Below are positions 45,004-52,871 of a stretch of 64,000 nt of DNA, piece by piece. The notes under the pieces were generated by a model, which worked only from the letters and a program-made list of their open reading frames with translations, did not search any database and was not told the origin of the DNA. Location: the NCBI RefSeq assembly GCF_009687885.1, contig NZ_BLAF01000028.1, positions 9,711 through 73,710 on the forward strand, written 5' to 3'. A program made the position numbers and the translations under genes. Numbering within the stretch: the first letter of the stretch is position 1; the number at the start of each line of letters is the position of its first letter. The DNA comes from Acrocarpospora pleiomorpha. Its GTDB lineage: Bacteria; Actinomycetota; Actinomycetes; Streptosporangiales; Streptosporangiaceae.

Positions 45004-46152
45004 GTGAGCGTGGATTTGGAGTTTGCGATCCGGCATTCCGGGCGGGCGGGGAAAGATCTCACCCGGCGGGACGTGGCGCGGGTGCTGCTCGCGGTGCCGA
45101 CGGGGCAGGCGCTGGTGTCGATGCCCGACCTGAAGCGGGAACTGCTGGCGGTGGGGAATCCGCTGTCGGCGGCGTTCTGGGAGTCGGCGAAGACCACGCT
45201 GGCGCGGATCGAGTCGGGGCTGGCCACGGTGGGTGACGTGCAGCGGTGGCTGGAGTCGACGGGGACCGAGCCGATCCTGCTGACCCGCAGTTACTTCGTC
45301 TGGCCGGATGAGGGCGAGCGCGGCCCGGTGGCCACCGAGATGTACGCGCGCCTGGTCGAGCACCTGGAGTCGCTCCTGGCGATCGGCGTGATCGATCCCG
45401 ATGCGCTGGCGGCGGGGGATCCGGCGGCGCGGGAGGCGTACGAGGAACTGCAGGAGCAGTGGCTGGCGACGTCGCTGCCCGATGGGCGGGTGCCCAGCGC
45501 GGTGGTCAGCGACGAGCAGGATGAGGAGCTGTTCGCGGCCTGGGACGAGGAGGAGGCGTTCGCGCTCGGCGAGCTGCGCCGGAGCATGGCCGATCTGCCG
45601 GCGCCGCCGTTGCCGGCGGAGGATCTGCGGGCGGCCGCGGGGCGGCTGCGGCGCACGCTGGTACGGCCGGGGTTCCCGGGGAACGTGTTGCGGGCCTGCG
45701 CGGGTCTGGACGAGGCGGCGCTGCCGGCCGAGGACGAGGATCTGTGGCTGGCGGTGGCGGCCGGGATCACCGCGCCGATCTCGGACCTGCCGGACGAGGA
45801 GGACGCGGCCCGGTTCTTCGACCTGGACGGCGAGCTCAGCCACGAGGACTCGGTGCTCGCCTCGCTGTGCGCGATCAACCACGCCGACTGGCTGGCCGCC
45901 GTGACGGCTCTGGCCCGGTACGGCCCCGGCGTGCTCGCCTCACCCGAGCGGATCGCCCGCTTCATCGCGGACTCGGAGGAGAACGACGGCGAGGCCGACA
46001 GCCTGGAAGACCTGGAAGCGACCGAAATGCTCTTCACCGCGGTCACCCCCCTGTGGGCCCACCTCGGCATCGTCGACAAAGCCGAAGTGCTCACCCCGCT
46101 GGGCTGGTGGGGCCTCCCGAAGGCATTGGAACGCGCCTGGTCCCCCGAGTAG
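45004..46152 (+). CDS. Hypothetical protein, acidic, helical (382 aa)
   Basis: No family recognised. 382 aa, soluble, very rich in Ala, Glu, Asp and Leu. Start GTG 45004 is supported by GGAGGAGG 6 bp upstream. Residues 15-80 look like a helical DNA-binding or regulatory domain (DLTRRDVARVLLAVPTGQAL, TLARIESGLATVGDVQRWL), but no helix-turn-helix is certain. Confidence 0.75.
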   Translation: MSVDLEFAIRHSGRAGKDLTRRDVARVLLAVPTGQALVSMPDLKRELLAVGNPLSAAFWESAKTTLARIESGLATVGDVQRWLESTGTEPILLTRSYFVWPDEGERGPVATEMYARLVEHLESLLAIGVIDPDALAAGDPAAREAYEELQEQWLATSLPDGRVPSAVVSDEQDEELFAAWDEEEAFALGELRRSMADLPAPPLPAEDLRAAAGRLRRTLVRPGFPGNVLRACAGLDEAALPAEDEDLWLAVAAGITAPISDLPDEEDAARFFDLDGELSHEDSVLASLCAINHADWLAAVTALARYGPGVLASPERIARFIADSEENDGEADSLEDLEATEMLFTAVTPLWAHLGIVDKAEVLTPLGWWGLPKALERAWSPE

Positions 46153-46153
46153 G

Positions 46154-46459
46154 TCAGGCGATTTCGTCCTGGTAGTTGTCGGGGACGAGGTCGGCGTATT
46201 CGGGGTGGCGTTTGATGTAGGACGCGATGAAAGGGCAGAGGGGGACGACGGACAGGGCGCGGTCGCGGGCGCCGTTGAGGGCGGCGCGGGCGAGCTGGCT
46301 GCCCAGGCCCTGGCCCTCGAATGCCGAGTCGATCTCGGTGTGGAGGAAGACGATTTTCCCGGGGCGGAGCCGGTATTGGGCGAACCCGGCCACATCGCCT
46401 TCGACAAGGATCTCGTAACGGTGGGTTTCGGGATTGTCGACGACGGTGGCCTGGGTCAC
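46154..46459 (-). CDS. YidJ-type GNAT N-acetyltransferase
   Basis: 101 aa compact GNAT of the GCN5-related YjdJ/DUF family: FLHTEIDSAFEGQGLGSQLARAALNGAR is the acetyl-CoA loop (Q-x-x-G-x-G/A), followed by VPLCPFIASYIKRHPEY. GTG 46459 overlaps the stop of the upstream small gene (GTGA), showing translational coupling. Confidence 0.85.
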   Translation of the reverse strand: MTQATVVDNPETHRYEILVEGDVAGFAQYRLRPGKIVFLHTEIDSAFEGQGLGSQLARAALNGARDRALSVVPLCPFIASYIKRHPEYADLVPDNYQDEIA

Positions 46460-46611
46460 TTCTTGTCCTTCTCGTGCGGGACCTGGATTTTCGAGAGCTG
46501 CTTGTTCATGGACTTGACGAGGAAGAACAGCGCGACGCCCAGCGCGAACACGACGAGGAAGCCGAGCAGCCCCGGGCCGTACTCAGGAGCGGCGGCGGCG
46601 ATGAAGTTCAT
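46456..46611 (-). CDS. Small single-pass membrane protein upstream of GNAT (51 aa)
   Basis: 51 aa from ATG 46611: short N-terminus, one membrane helix (LLGFLVVFALGVALFFLV), basic tail KSMNKQLSKIQV and a Lys-rich end. Overlaps the GNAT start by 4 bp and begins 9 bp after the mca stop, so mca, this gene and the GNAT form one transcript. No known function. Confidence 0.65.
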   Translation of the reverse strand: MNFIAAAAPEYGPGLLGFLVVFALGVALFFLVKSMNKQLSKIQVPHEKDKK

Positions 46612-46620
46612 CTCTCAAGT

Positions 46621-47511
46621 CTACGAGCAGGCGGTGGGGGCCTCCGCGTGGACTCCCGCGAACAGGTCGTCCTCGGGGACGGTGGTGTCCACCAGGGAGC
46701 GGGCCAGGTGGAAGTCCTCGGTCGGCCAGACCTCCATCTGGATCTCGATCGGGCAGACGAACCAGAAGCCGTCAGGGTCCACCTGAGTGGCGTGCGCGAG
46801 GAGCGCGCGATCCCGGGTCTCGAAGAAGTCGGCGCACGGCACCTGCGTGGTGACATCCCACTTCTCCGGCCTGTCCTCCCAGCGGGAGATCCAGTCCGCA
46901 TACGGCGAGCCCATGCCACGCGAGGTCATCGCCTCATGGAGCGCCTCGAACTTGTTCTTGGAGAAACCCATCTGGTAGTAGAGCTTGAGCGGCTGCCACG
47001 GCTCCCCGGCCTCGGGGTAACGATCGGGATCCCCGGCCGCGTCGAACGCCTCCACGGAGACCCGGTTGGTCATGATGTGGTCGGGGTGCGGGTAACCGCC
47101 GTTGTCGTCGTACGTCAAGATGACATGCGGCCGGAACTCGCGGACGGCGGCCACCAGCGGCGCGGAGGCCACCTCCAGCGACTGCAGCGCGAAACAGCCC
47201 TCCGGCAGCGGCTCGGTTTCGTCCTCGGGCAACCCGGAGTCGACGAAACCGAGGAAACGCTGGCGCACGCCGAGGATCTCGCGGGCCCGCTCCATCTCAA
47301 GCCGCCGCACCTCGCCCATGTTCTCCAGGATGTCCGGCCGGTCCATCTTCGGGTTCAGAATGGATCCGCGCTCACCACCGGTGCAGGTGACCACCAGCAC
47401 GTCCACGCCCTCGCCGGCATAGCGGGCCATGGTCGCCGCGCCCTTGCTCGACTCATCGTCGGGGTGCGCGTGCACGGCCATCAGCCGCAACGGCGCGATC
47501 TCAGCACTCAC
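46621..47511 (-). CDS. mca: Mycothiol conjugate amidase
   Basis: Zinc amidase that splits mycothiol S-conjugates for detoxification, 296 aa. LmbE/PIG-L fold with metal motifs AVHAHPDDESSKGA and YPHPDHIMTN, plus the Mca-specific KNKFEALHEAM. GTG 47511 is supported by GAGGAG 5 bp upstream; the open frame upstream is not conserved. Divergent from the DUF4307 gene, the usual actinobacterial neighbour. Confidence 0.93.
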   Translation of the reverse strand: MSAEIAPLRLMAVHAHPDDESSKGAATMARYAGEGVDVLVVTCTGGERGSILNPKMDRPDILENMGEVRRLEMERAREILGVRQRFLGFVDSGLPEDETEPLPEGCFALQSLEVASAPLVAAVREFRPHVILTYDDNGGYPHPDHIMTNRVSVEAFDAAGDPDRYPEAGEPWQPLKLYYQMGFSKNKFEALHEAMTSRGMGSPYADWISRWEDRPEKWDVTTQVPCADFFETRDRALLAHATQVDPDGFWFVCPIEIQMEVWPTEDFHLARSLVDTTVPEDDLFAGVHAEAPTACS

Positions 47512-47654
47512 GGGTCTCCTCAAATGTCCTGGGCAACTGCTCAAAGAGGCTAGCTTCAAGGTGCGACAGTTTTCGCCTTGGGCAACCCTCCGCGGCACCC
47601 CTTCGCGAACAATTGTCTCGGACAACGCCGCCAGACCGCAGGGAGATTCCGCGC

Positions 47655-48071
47655 ATGTCCCCAGAGCCAGTCACGCGCCCGGTTCTCGGCACGCCCGCGG
47701 ACTTCCCCGAACGTCCCCCCGCGGGCCGCAGCCGGTTCGTGGTGTATGCGGTGATTGGCCTGATCGTCGCGGTTATCGCCTCCGGCTGGGGCTACGTGAT
47801 CCTCAGCGCGCGCGGAAATCCGGAGGTCCGGGCCGAGGTGGTCTCCTTCGACGCGAGCGCGGCCGACTCGGCGGCGATAACCTTCCTGGTGCACAAGCCC
47901 GCCGACCGCGAGGCGAGGTGCCTGGTGCGCGCCCTGGACACCCATCACGTCGAGGTGGGCACCCGCGACGTCACGATCCCCGCGGGGGAGTCCGACAAAT
48001 CGTTCACTGAGCGCGTGAAGACCAGTGCGCAAGCCACAGCCGTGCACGTTCAGTATTGCAATCTCGTATAG
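47655..48071 (+). CDS. DUF4307 membrane protein
   Basis: 138 aa with one membrane helix (about residues 29-50) and an extracytoplasmic beta-rich domain with two cysteines (REARCLVRAL and VQYCNLV). Conserved in actinobacteria next to mca and greA. ATG 47655 has AGGGAGA 8 bp upstream. Function unknown. Confidence 0.87.
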   Translation: MSPEPVTRPVLGTPADFPERPPAGRSRFVVYAVIGLIVAVIASGWGYVILSARGNPEVRAEVVSFDASAADSAAITFLVHKPADREARCLVRALDTHHVEVGTRDVTIPAGESDKSFTERVKTSAQATAVHVQYCNLV

Positions 48072-48148
48072 TGGAATCTTTGGGGAAGCGTTCGAAGGCG
48101 TTAACTTCTACGCCTTTCGACTCACCTAGGGAAGCAAGGAGAACCCGC

Positions 48149-48649
48149 GTGGCCGTCTCCCAGAACGATTCCGTCACCTGGCTGACGCAGGAGGCGTACG
48201 ACCGCCTCAAGGAGGAGTACGACCGCCTTTCTGGTCCGGGTCGGATCGAGATCGCCAAGAAAATCGAGGCCGCCCGCGAGGAGGGTGACCTCAAGGAGAA
48301 CGGCGGATACCACGCCGCCAAGGACGAGCAGGGCAAGATGGAGGCCCGCATCTTCCACCTCCGGCAGATCCTCGACAGCGCCAAGGTCGGCGAGGCCCCC
48401 CGAACCGAGGGGGTGGTCGGGCCCGGCATGACGGTGACGATCCGCTTCGTCGGAGATGACGACGAGGTGACCTTCCTGCTGGCCTCCCGTGAGGAGAGCG
48501 GCGCCCCGATCGACGTGTACTCGCCCAAGTCCCCGCTCGGGGCCGCCATCAACGGCAAGAAGATCGGCGACAAGGCGACGTACACGATGCCGAACGGCCG
48601 GGCGATCACGGTCGAGGTGCTCGAAGCCGTGCCGTACATCGGCAACTGA
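48149..48649 (+). CDS. greA: Transcription elongation factor GreA
   Basis: 166 aa. N-terminal coiled coil (LTQEAYDRLKEEYDRL, EAAREEGDLKENGGYHAAKDEQG) whose acidic tip enters the RNA polymerase channel and stimulates cleavage of backtracked RNA. The C-terminal FKBP-like domain has SPLGAAINGKKIGD. AAGGAG precedes GTG 48149. A strong terminator follows. Confidence 0.94.
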   Translation: MAVSQNDSVTWLTQEAYDRLKEEYDRLSGPGRIEIAKKIEAAREEGDLKENGGYHAAKDEQGKMEARIFHLRQILDSAKVGEAPRTEGVVGPGMTVTIRFVGDDDEVTFLLASREESGAPIDVYSPKSPLGAAINGKKIGDKATYTMPNGRAITVEVLEAVPYIGN

Positions 48650-48659
48650 CGTTTGTTCA

Positions 48660-48692
48660 AAATCCGCCGGAGACACGCGCTCCGGCGGATTT
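48660..48692 (+). terminator. Intrinsic terminator after greA
   Basis: Perfect 13-bp stem AAATCCGCCGGAG / CTCCGGCGGATTT with a 7-nt loop, 10 bp after the stop. Confidence 0.88.
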
Positions 48693-48748
48693 CGGCGTTT
48701 TGCATCCGCTAGCCTCGTGGGTCGGGGCGTGGCGAGAGGGGTGAGGGC

Positions 48749-49972
48749 GTGATCCGCAGGGCACTCGCGGAAGCCCGCAGGGATCTCGCCTACCGTCCCC
48801 GGTTGCCCGGCCGTCGGCCACTCCGGCGGCCCTGGCTGTGGCGGCGGGCCATCCCGCTGCTGGTGGTGCTGCTGGTCGCGGTCATCTCCGCCGACCTCGT
48901 GATCCTGGCCGACCTGTACGGCCAGACCGAACGCCCCGTGGCCGCCCGGCAGAAGAATTTCGTGACCACCTCCGATGAGTCCAGGGACGACCCCCCGCCG
49001 CCGGTGGCCCCGCTGGGCAAGTTACGGCAGCCGCACCTGTTCGTGGTGAACGATCAGCCGCTCGCGGCGGACACGATCGCCCGGATCCGGGAGGTGCCGG
49101 GTGTGGCCGCGCTGGACGTCACCGACGCGGCCGAGGTGACCATGGACGGGCGGCGGGTGCCCACCATGGGAGTCGATCCGTCCACATTCCGGGCTTACAC
49201 CCCGGCGCCGACCGCCGGGTCCGACGTGTTGTGGGCGAACATCGCCAAGGGCGAGGTGGCCGTCTCGTTCGAGCTCGGCAACGACGGCGGCCTGCCGCTC
49301 GGGTCCGAGGTGACCAGCGGCGGGCAAAAGCTCAGAATCGGTGCGTACGCCACGGTGGGCATGAGCACGATCGCCGCGATCGTGTCCCGGCCGACGGCCA
49401 GGGCCCTGGGCCTGCCGGAGGGGAACGCGCTGGTGGTGAGCGCGCCCAAGGCCGACACCGGGAAGCTGCGCCGGGCCCTGCTGCGGCTGCTGCCGAAGGG
49501 CAGCCAGGTGGTGACGATCAATCCGGTGCTGGCCGGGCCCCGGCGGCAGACCGCGTGGCCGGCGTCGGCGTTCATGTCGGTGCAGCAGACCGAGGCGATG
49601 CTGCGGGCGGCGGTGGGCAAGCTGGGCAGGCCGTACGAGTGGGGGGCCGAAGGCCCGGAGAGTTTCGACTGTTCCGGTCTGGTGCAGTGGGCGTTCCGGC
49701 AGGCCGGGGTGAGTATGCCGAGGGTGGCGTCGCAGCAGTGGGCGAGCGGGCCGCAGATCCCGCTGGAGCAGGCCCAGCCGGGCGATCTGCTGTTCTGGCG
49801 CAGCGATCCCACCAATCCCGCATATATCTCCCATGTGGCGATTTACTGGGGTGGCGGGAAGATGCTGCACGCACCCAGAACCGGCGACGTCGTCAAGATC
49901 GCCAAGATTCACACCAGGGGCTTCGCCGGGGCGGTCCGGGTGAGCCCGGGTGTCGCCGCCCGGGTTCGCTAG
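48749..49972 (+). CDS. Membrane-anchored NlpC/P60 hydrolase with extra N-terminal domain
   Basis: 407 aa. Membrane helix at about 33-56, then a roughly 190-residue extracellular domain resembling the periplasmic domain of MacB/FtsX-type permeases (VAVSFELGNDGGLPLGSEV, VGMSTIAAIVSR). The C-terminal NlpC/P60 domain has Cys in FDCSGLVQWAF, His in ISHVAIYWG and the third polar residue in MLHAPRTGD. Expected to cleave peptidoglycan stem peptides. Start GTG 48749. Confidence 0.87.
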   Translation: MIRRALAEARRDLAYRPRLPGRRPLRRPWLWRRAIPLLVVLLVAVISADLVILADLYGQTERPVAARQKNFVTTSDESRDDPPPPVAPLGKLRQPHLFVVNDQPLAADTIARIREVPGVAALDVTDAAEVTMDGRRVPTMGVDPSTFRAYTPAPTAGSDVLWANIAKGEVAVSFELGNDGGLPLGSEVTSGGQKLRIGAYATVGMSTIAAIVSRPTARALGLPEGNALVVSAPKADTGKLRRALLRLLPKGSQVVTINPVLAGPRRQTAWPASAFMSVQQTEAMLRAAVGKLGRPYEWGAEGPESFDCSGLVQWAFRQAGVSMPRVASQQWASGPQIPLEQAQPGDLLFWRSDPTNPAYISHVAIYWGGGKMLHAPRTGDVVKIAKIHTRGFAGAVRVSPGVAARVR

Positions 49973-50556
49973 ATCGGCAGCCCCGCCTCCAGCAGGGCGA
50001 ACGCCTCGTCCACCAGTTCGGACAGCGGGCGCGCGCCGTCCTCCCGCACCCAGCGTTGCAGGGTGGGGATGAGCGCGCCCACGACCGCGCCGGTGAGCGT
50101 CTGCACCGCGAGGTCGGCCGGATCGCGGCCTTCCCGCTTGGCGATCGCCTCGGCCAGCACGCCGAGCGTGTCCATCATGTTCTGCGTCACCCGGGCGCGG
50201 ATCGCCGGAACGGTCAGCTGCAGCCGGGCTCGGGCGAGCATCTCCCGCTGCTCGTCCGGCGGGATCATCGCCATCGACTCCCGGAAGGTGTCCCGCAGCG
50301 CCCGCAACGGCGGTTTGTCCTTCGGCTGCTCGGCCAGCATGGCGATCAGCAGGGGGTCGTAGTCGTCCTGGACGACGATGTCTTCCTTTGTCGCGAAATA
50401 TCGGAAGATCGTGCTGGGGGAGATCTCCGCGGCCTCCGCGATCTGCTCGATGGTCGTCGTGTCGTAGCCCTGCTCGGCGAACAATCGCAGGGCGTGCTCC
50501 TGGATCGTCCGCCGAGTCTTGGCCTTCTTCCGCTCACGCAGTCCCGGCGAGTTCAT
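49969..50556 (-). CDS. TetR family regulator
   Basis: 195 aa. N-terminal helix-turn-helix (TIQEHALRLFAEQGYDTTTIEQIAEAAEISPSTIFRYFATKED) and a C-terminal ligand domain. ATG 50556 is chosen as start. Overlaps the 3' end of the MFS exporter gene by 23 bp on the same strand, so both are likely one transcript. It probably represses that transcript. Confidence 0.88.
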   Translation of the reverse strand: MNSPGLRERKKAKTRRTIQEHALRLFAEQGYDTTTIEQIAEAAEISPSTIFRYFATKEDIVVQDDYDPLLIAMLAEQPKDKPPLRALRDTFRESMAMIPPDEQREMLARARLQLTVPAIRARVTQNMMDTLGVLAEAIAKREGRDPADLAVQTLTGAVVGALIPTLQRWVREDGARPLSELVDEAFALLEAGLPI

Positions 50557-52009
50557 GGGCCGATTCTCCCGCCTCCTTCGCGCTCGTGCCACGCATGAAC
50601 ACCGCCACCAGCACCGCGCTGAGCAGCGCCGCCGCGCCGCACGTCCACAACACCGCGTCCATCGCCGCCGCGAAGGCGTCCCGCCCCGCCGCGGCGAACT
50701 CCGGCACGTGTACGGCTGCCGCCACCGAGTCGCGCACTCCCTCGGGGGCGGAATCGGGCAGGTTGCCGGCGTACACGGCGGAGAGCAGGCTGCCGAGCCC
50801 GGCCACCCCGAAGGCCCCGCCGGTCTGGCGCAGGGACTGGAGCACTCCCGTGCCCATGCCGGTGCGATGCTCGGGCAGCATGGCGAGCACGCCGTCCATG
50901 GCGGGGACCATGGTCAGGCCGACGCCCGCTCCGGCGACCGTGAGCCAGGCGGCGGTGTAGGCGTACTCGCCGGGCAGGATCGCGCCGAGCGCGAGCCCGG
51001 CGGTGAGCAGCAGCAGCCCGGCGGTCATGATCGGCCGCAGCGTGGCCTTCTTGAGCAGGCGCTCGCCCGCGAATCCGCCGAGCATCAGGCCGAGGATCAT
51101 CGGGGTGATGCGCAGCCCGGTGCCCATCGCGTCGAAGCCCTGGACGGCCTGCAGGTAGAGCGGCACCACGAACAGCACGCCCATCATGCCGAGCGAGACC
51201 AGCGAGGCCGCGATGGAACCCCACAGGAAGACCCGGTCCCGGAAGAGGCTGAGGTCCATCATCGGGGTGCCGCTGCGCATTTCCACCCGGACGAACGCGG
51301 TCAGCAGCACCAGGCCGACCACCAGCGGGATGAGTACCCCAGCCGAGCCCCAGCCGTCCACCGGGGCCTGGATCACGCCGTACACCAGGGCGGCGAGACC
51401 GGTCACCGACAGCAGCGTGCCGGGCACGTCCAGCCGGGGCGAGGCGGGGTCGCGCGACTCCGGCACCAGCAGGACCACGGCGACCAGCGCGATCGCCACC
51501 GCGGGCAGGTTGATCAGGAAGATCGATCCCCACCAGAAGTGGTCGAGCAGGTAGCCGCCCACGATCGGGCCGAGCGGCAGCCCGACGGCCATGCCCGCCG
51601 TCCACACCGCGATCGCCTTGGCCCGCTCGCCCGCGGGGAAGATGCTCGGCAGAATCGAGGTGGACAGCGGCATGATCAACGCCGCGCCCGCGCCCATCAG
51701 CGCGCGGCCCGCGATCAGCCAGCCGGTCGTGTCGGCCAGCATCGCCACCGCCGACGCCACCCCGAAGGCGGCCAGACCGGCGACCAGCAGCTTCTTGCGG
51801 CCGAGCCGGTCGCCGAACACGCCCGCGGGCAGTAGCAGCGCCGCGAATGTCACCAGGTAGGCGTCGACGATCCATTGGAGCTCGCCGGTGGAGGCGTTCA
51901 GGTCCACGGCGAGCGTGGGGAGCGCCACGTTGAGCACGGTCGCGTCCAGTCCGATGACCAGGACGCTGAGAACTAGGGCTGAGAGAGCCCACCATCTGGA
52001 AGTAACCAT
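50534..52009 (-). CDS. EmrB/QacA-type MFS drug exporter (DHA2)
   Basis: 491 aa with 14 membrane helices. Family motifs: LDATVLNVALPTLAVDL (helix 1), DRLGRKKLL (motif A) and RALMGAGAALIMPLSTSIL (motif C-like). Proton-driven export of lipophilic drugs. Encoded upstream of its TetR regulator; direct repeats that may be the operator lie before its ATG. Confidence 0.92.
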   Translation of the reverse strand: MVTSRWWALSALVLSVLVIGLDATVLNVALPTLAVDLNASTGELQWIVDAYLVTFAALLLPAGVFGDRLGRKKLLVAGLAAFGVASAVAMLADTTGWLIAGRALMGAGAALIMPLSTSILPSIFPAGERAKAIAVWTAGMAVGLPLGPIVGGYLLDHFWWGSIFLINLPAVAIALVAVVLLVPESRDPASPRLDVPGTLLSVTGLAALVYGVIQAPVDGWGSAGVLIPLVVGLVLLTAFVRVEMRSGTPMMDLSLFRDRVFLWGSIAASLVSLGMMGVLFVVPLYLQAVQGFDAMGTGLRITPMILGLMLGGFAGERLLKKATLRPIMTAGLLLLTAGLALGAILPGEYAYTAAWLTVAGAGVGLTMVPAMDGVLAMLPEHRTGMGTGVLQSLRQTGGAFGVAGLGSLLSAVYAGNLPDSAPEGVRDSVAAAVHVPEFAAAGRDAFAAAMDAVLWTCGAAALLSAVLVAVFMRGTSAKEAGESAHELAGTA

Positions 52010-52016
52010 GAATTGA

Positions 52017-52046
52017 TAGTAGCTGTCAAAATCTAGTTACTGTCAA
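52017..52046 (-). promoter_or_regulatory. Direct repeats TAGTNNCTGTCAA before the MFS gene
   Basis: TAGTAGCTGTCAA (52017-52029) and TAGTTACTGTCAA (52034-52046), period 17 bp, 8 bp before the MFS start. On the minus strand each contains TTGACA, so one may be the -35 element. Candidate TetR binding site. Confidence 0.4.
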
Positions 52047-52070
52047 CGCCTTTGCTCCGACGCTCTGGCG

Positions 52071-52088
52071 ATGTAATCTTTATTACAT
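52071..52088. promoter_or_regulatory. Palindrome overlapping the start codon of the next gene
   Basis: ATGTAAT-CTTT-ATTACAT, perfect 7-bp arms. The last two bases are the AT of the ATG at 52087, so the site sits on a leaderless or nearly leaderless start. Likely an operator. Confidence 0.55.
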
Positions 52089-52605
52089 GGATGCAGAAGA
52101 ACAGCTGAAAGGCTGGTTCACCGGGCGGTTGCCCGAAGGCTGGTTCACCGGGCGGCCCGAGATCGTGCTGGACCGGGAAGAGATCACCGTGCTCGGCGCG
52201 CTCCCGCCGCTGACCGTCGCCGACGACCTGCCGGACGTGGAGAAGGCCGCCGCGCTGGAGGGCTACGTCGAGCGGTTCCGCGAGGAGACCAGGGAACGCC
52301 GGATCGACATCGCCCGCGAAGCCGAGCACCGGTTCCGCCGCAAGGTCTCCTGGGGGGTCACCGCCGGCGAGGAGACAGTGATGTTCACCACTCTCTCGGT
52401 GCCCGTCATGACCCGGCTGCGGCAGCCGGAACGGCAGGTGCTCGACACACTCGTCGCCGCCGGGGTCGCGCGCAGCCGCTCCGACGCCCTCGCCTGGTGC
52501 GTCAGGCTGGTCGGCAAGCACACCGACACCTGGCTCGCTGACCTGCGCGATGCCCTCCAGCACGTTGATCGAGTTCGTGCGGCGGGCCCCGACGTAGTGG
52601 ACTAA
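52087..52605 (+). CDS. Hypothetical protein, RHH-like C-terminus
   Basis: 172 aa, soluble, no family recognised with certainty. The segment ERQVLDTLVAAGVARSRSDALAWCVRLV looks like a ribbon-helix-helix-type or helical DNA-binding segment. The N-terminus contains a 9-residue in-frame duplication (KGWFTGRLP, EGWFTGRPE) from a 27-bp direct repeat at 52109 and 52136. No ribosome-binding site; the start lies within a palindrome, which suggests autoregulation. Confidence 0.65.
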   Translation: MDAEEQLKGWFTGRLPEGWFTGRPEIVLDREEITVLGALPPLTVADDLPDVEKAAALEGYVERFREETRERRIDIAREAEHRFRRKVSWGVTAGEETVMFTTLSVPVMTRLRQPERQVLDTLVAAGVARSRSDALAWCVRLVGKHTDTWLADLRDALQHVDRVRAAGPDVVD

Positions 52606-52617
52606 ACCAATTATTCA

Positions 52618-52807
52618 AAAGGTCTGGACCAATGCGATTGGCCTATACCAATGTGTGGGCCGCAAAATTCGGGTAAGGAGTGGGCGCGTTTTCTTTGAAC
52701 CGGGCCTTGGTGGGTAGGCTCCCACTGAGCATCATGGCCGCCACCTGCGCTTAGGTGGCTGGATATGGCCTGATTAACGGCGTGGAAACATACTGGTCTA
52801 CGCCAAT
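52618..52807. promoter_or_regulatory. Three dre-like sites upstream of pckG
   Basis: AAAGGTCTGGACCAAT (52618-52633), ATTGGCCTATACCAAT (52637-52652) and ACTGGTCTACGCCAAT (52792-52807) each match 12-13 of 16 positions of the Streptomyces DasR operator ACTGGTCTAGACCACT. They suggest control of pckG by a DasR-like GntR regulator. Two small hairpins (52710-52725 and 52740-52759) lie between sites 2 and 3. Confidence 0.5.
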
Positions 52808-52871
52808 TGGATTAGGCGCGTATTCATCGTCAATGATGATTTGGCCCCGCTAGACAAAGGAGCCGTCGCCG

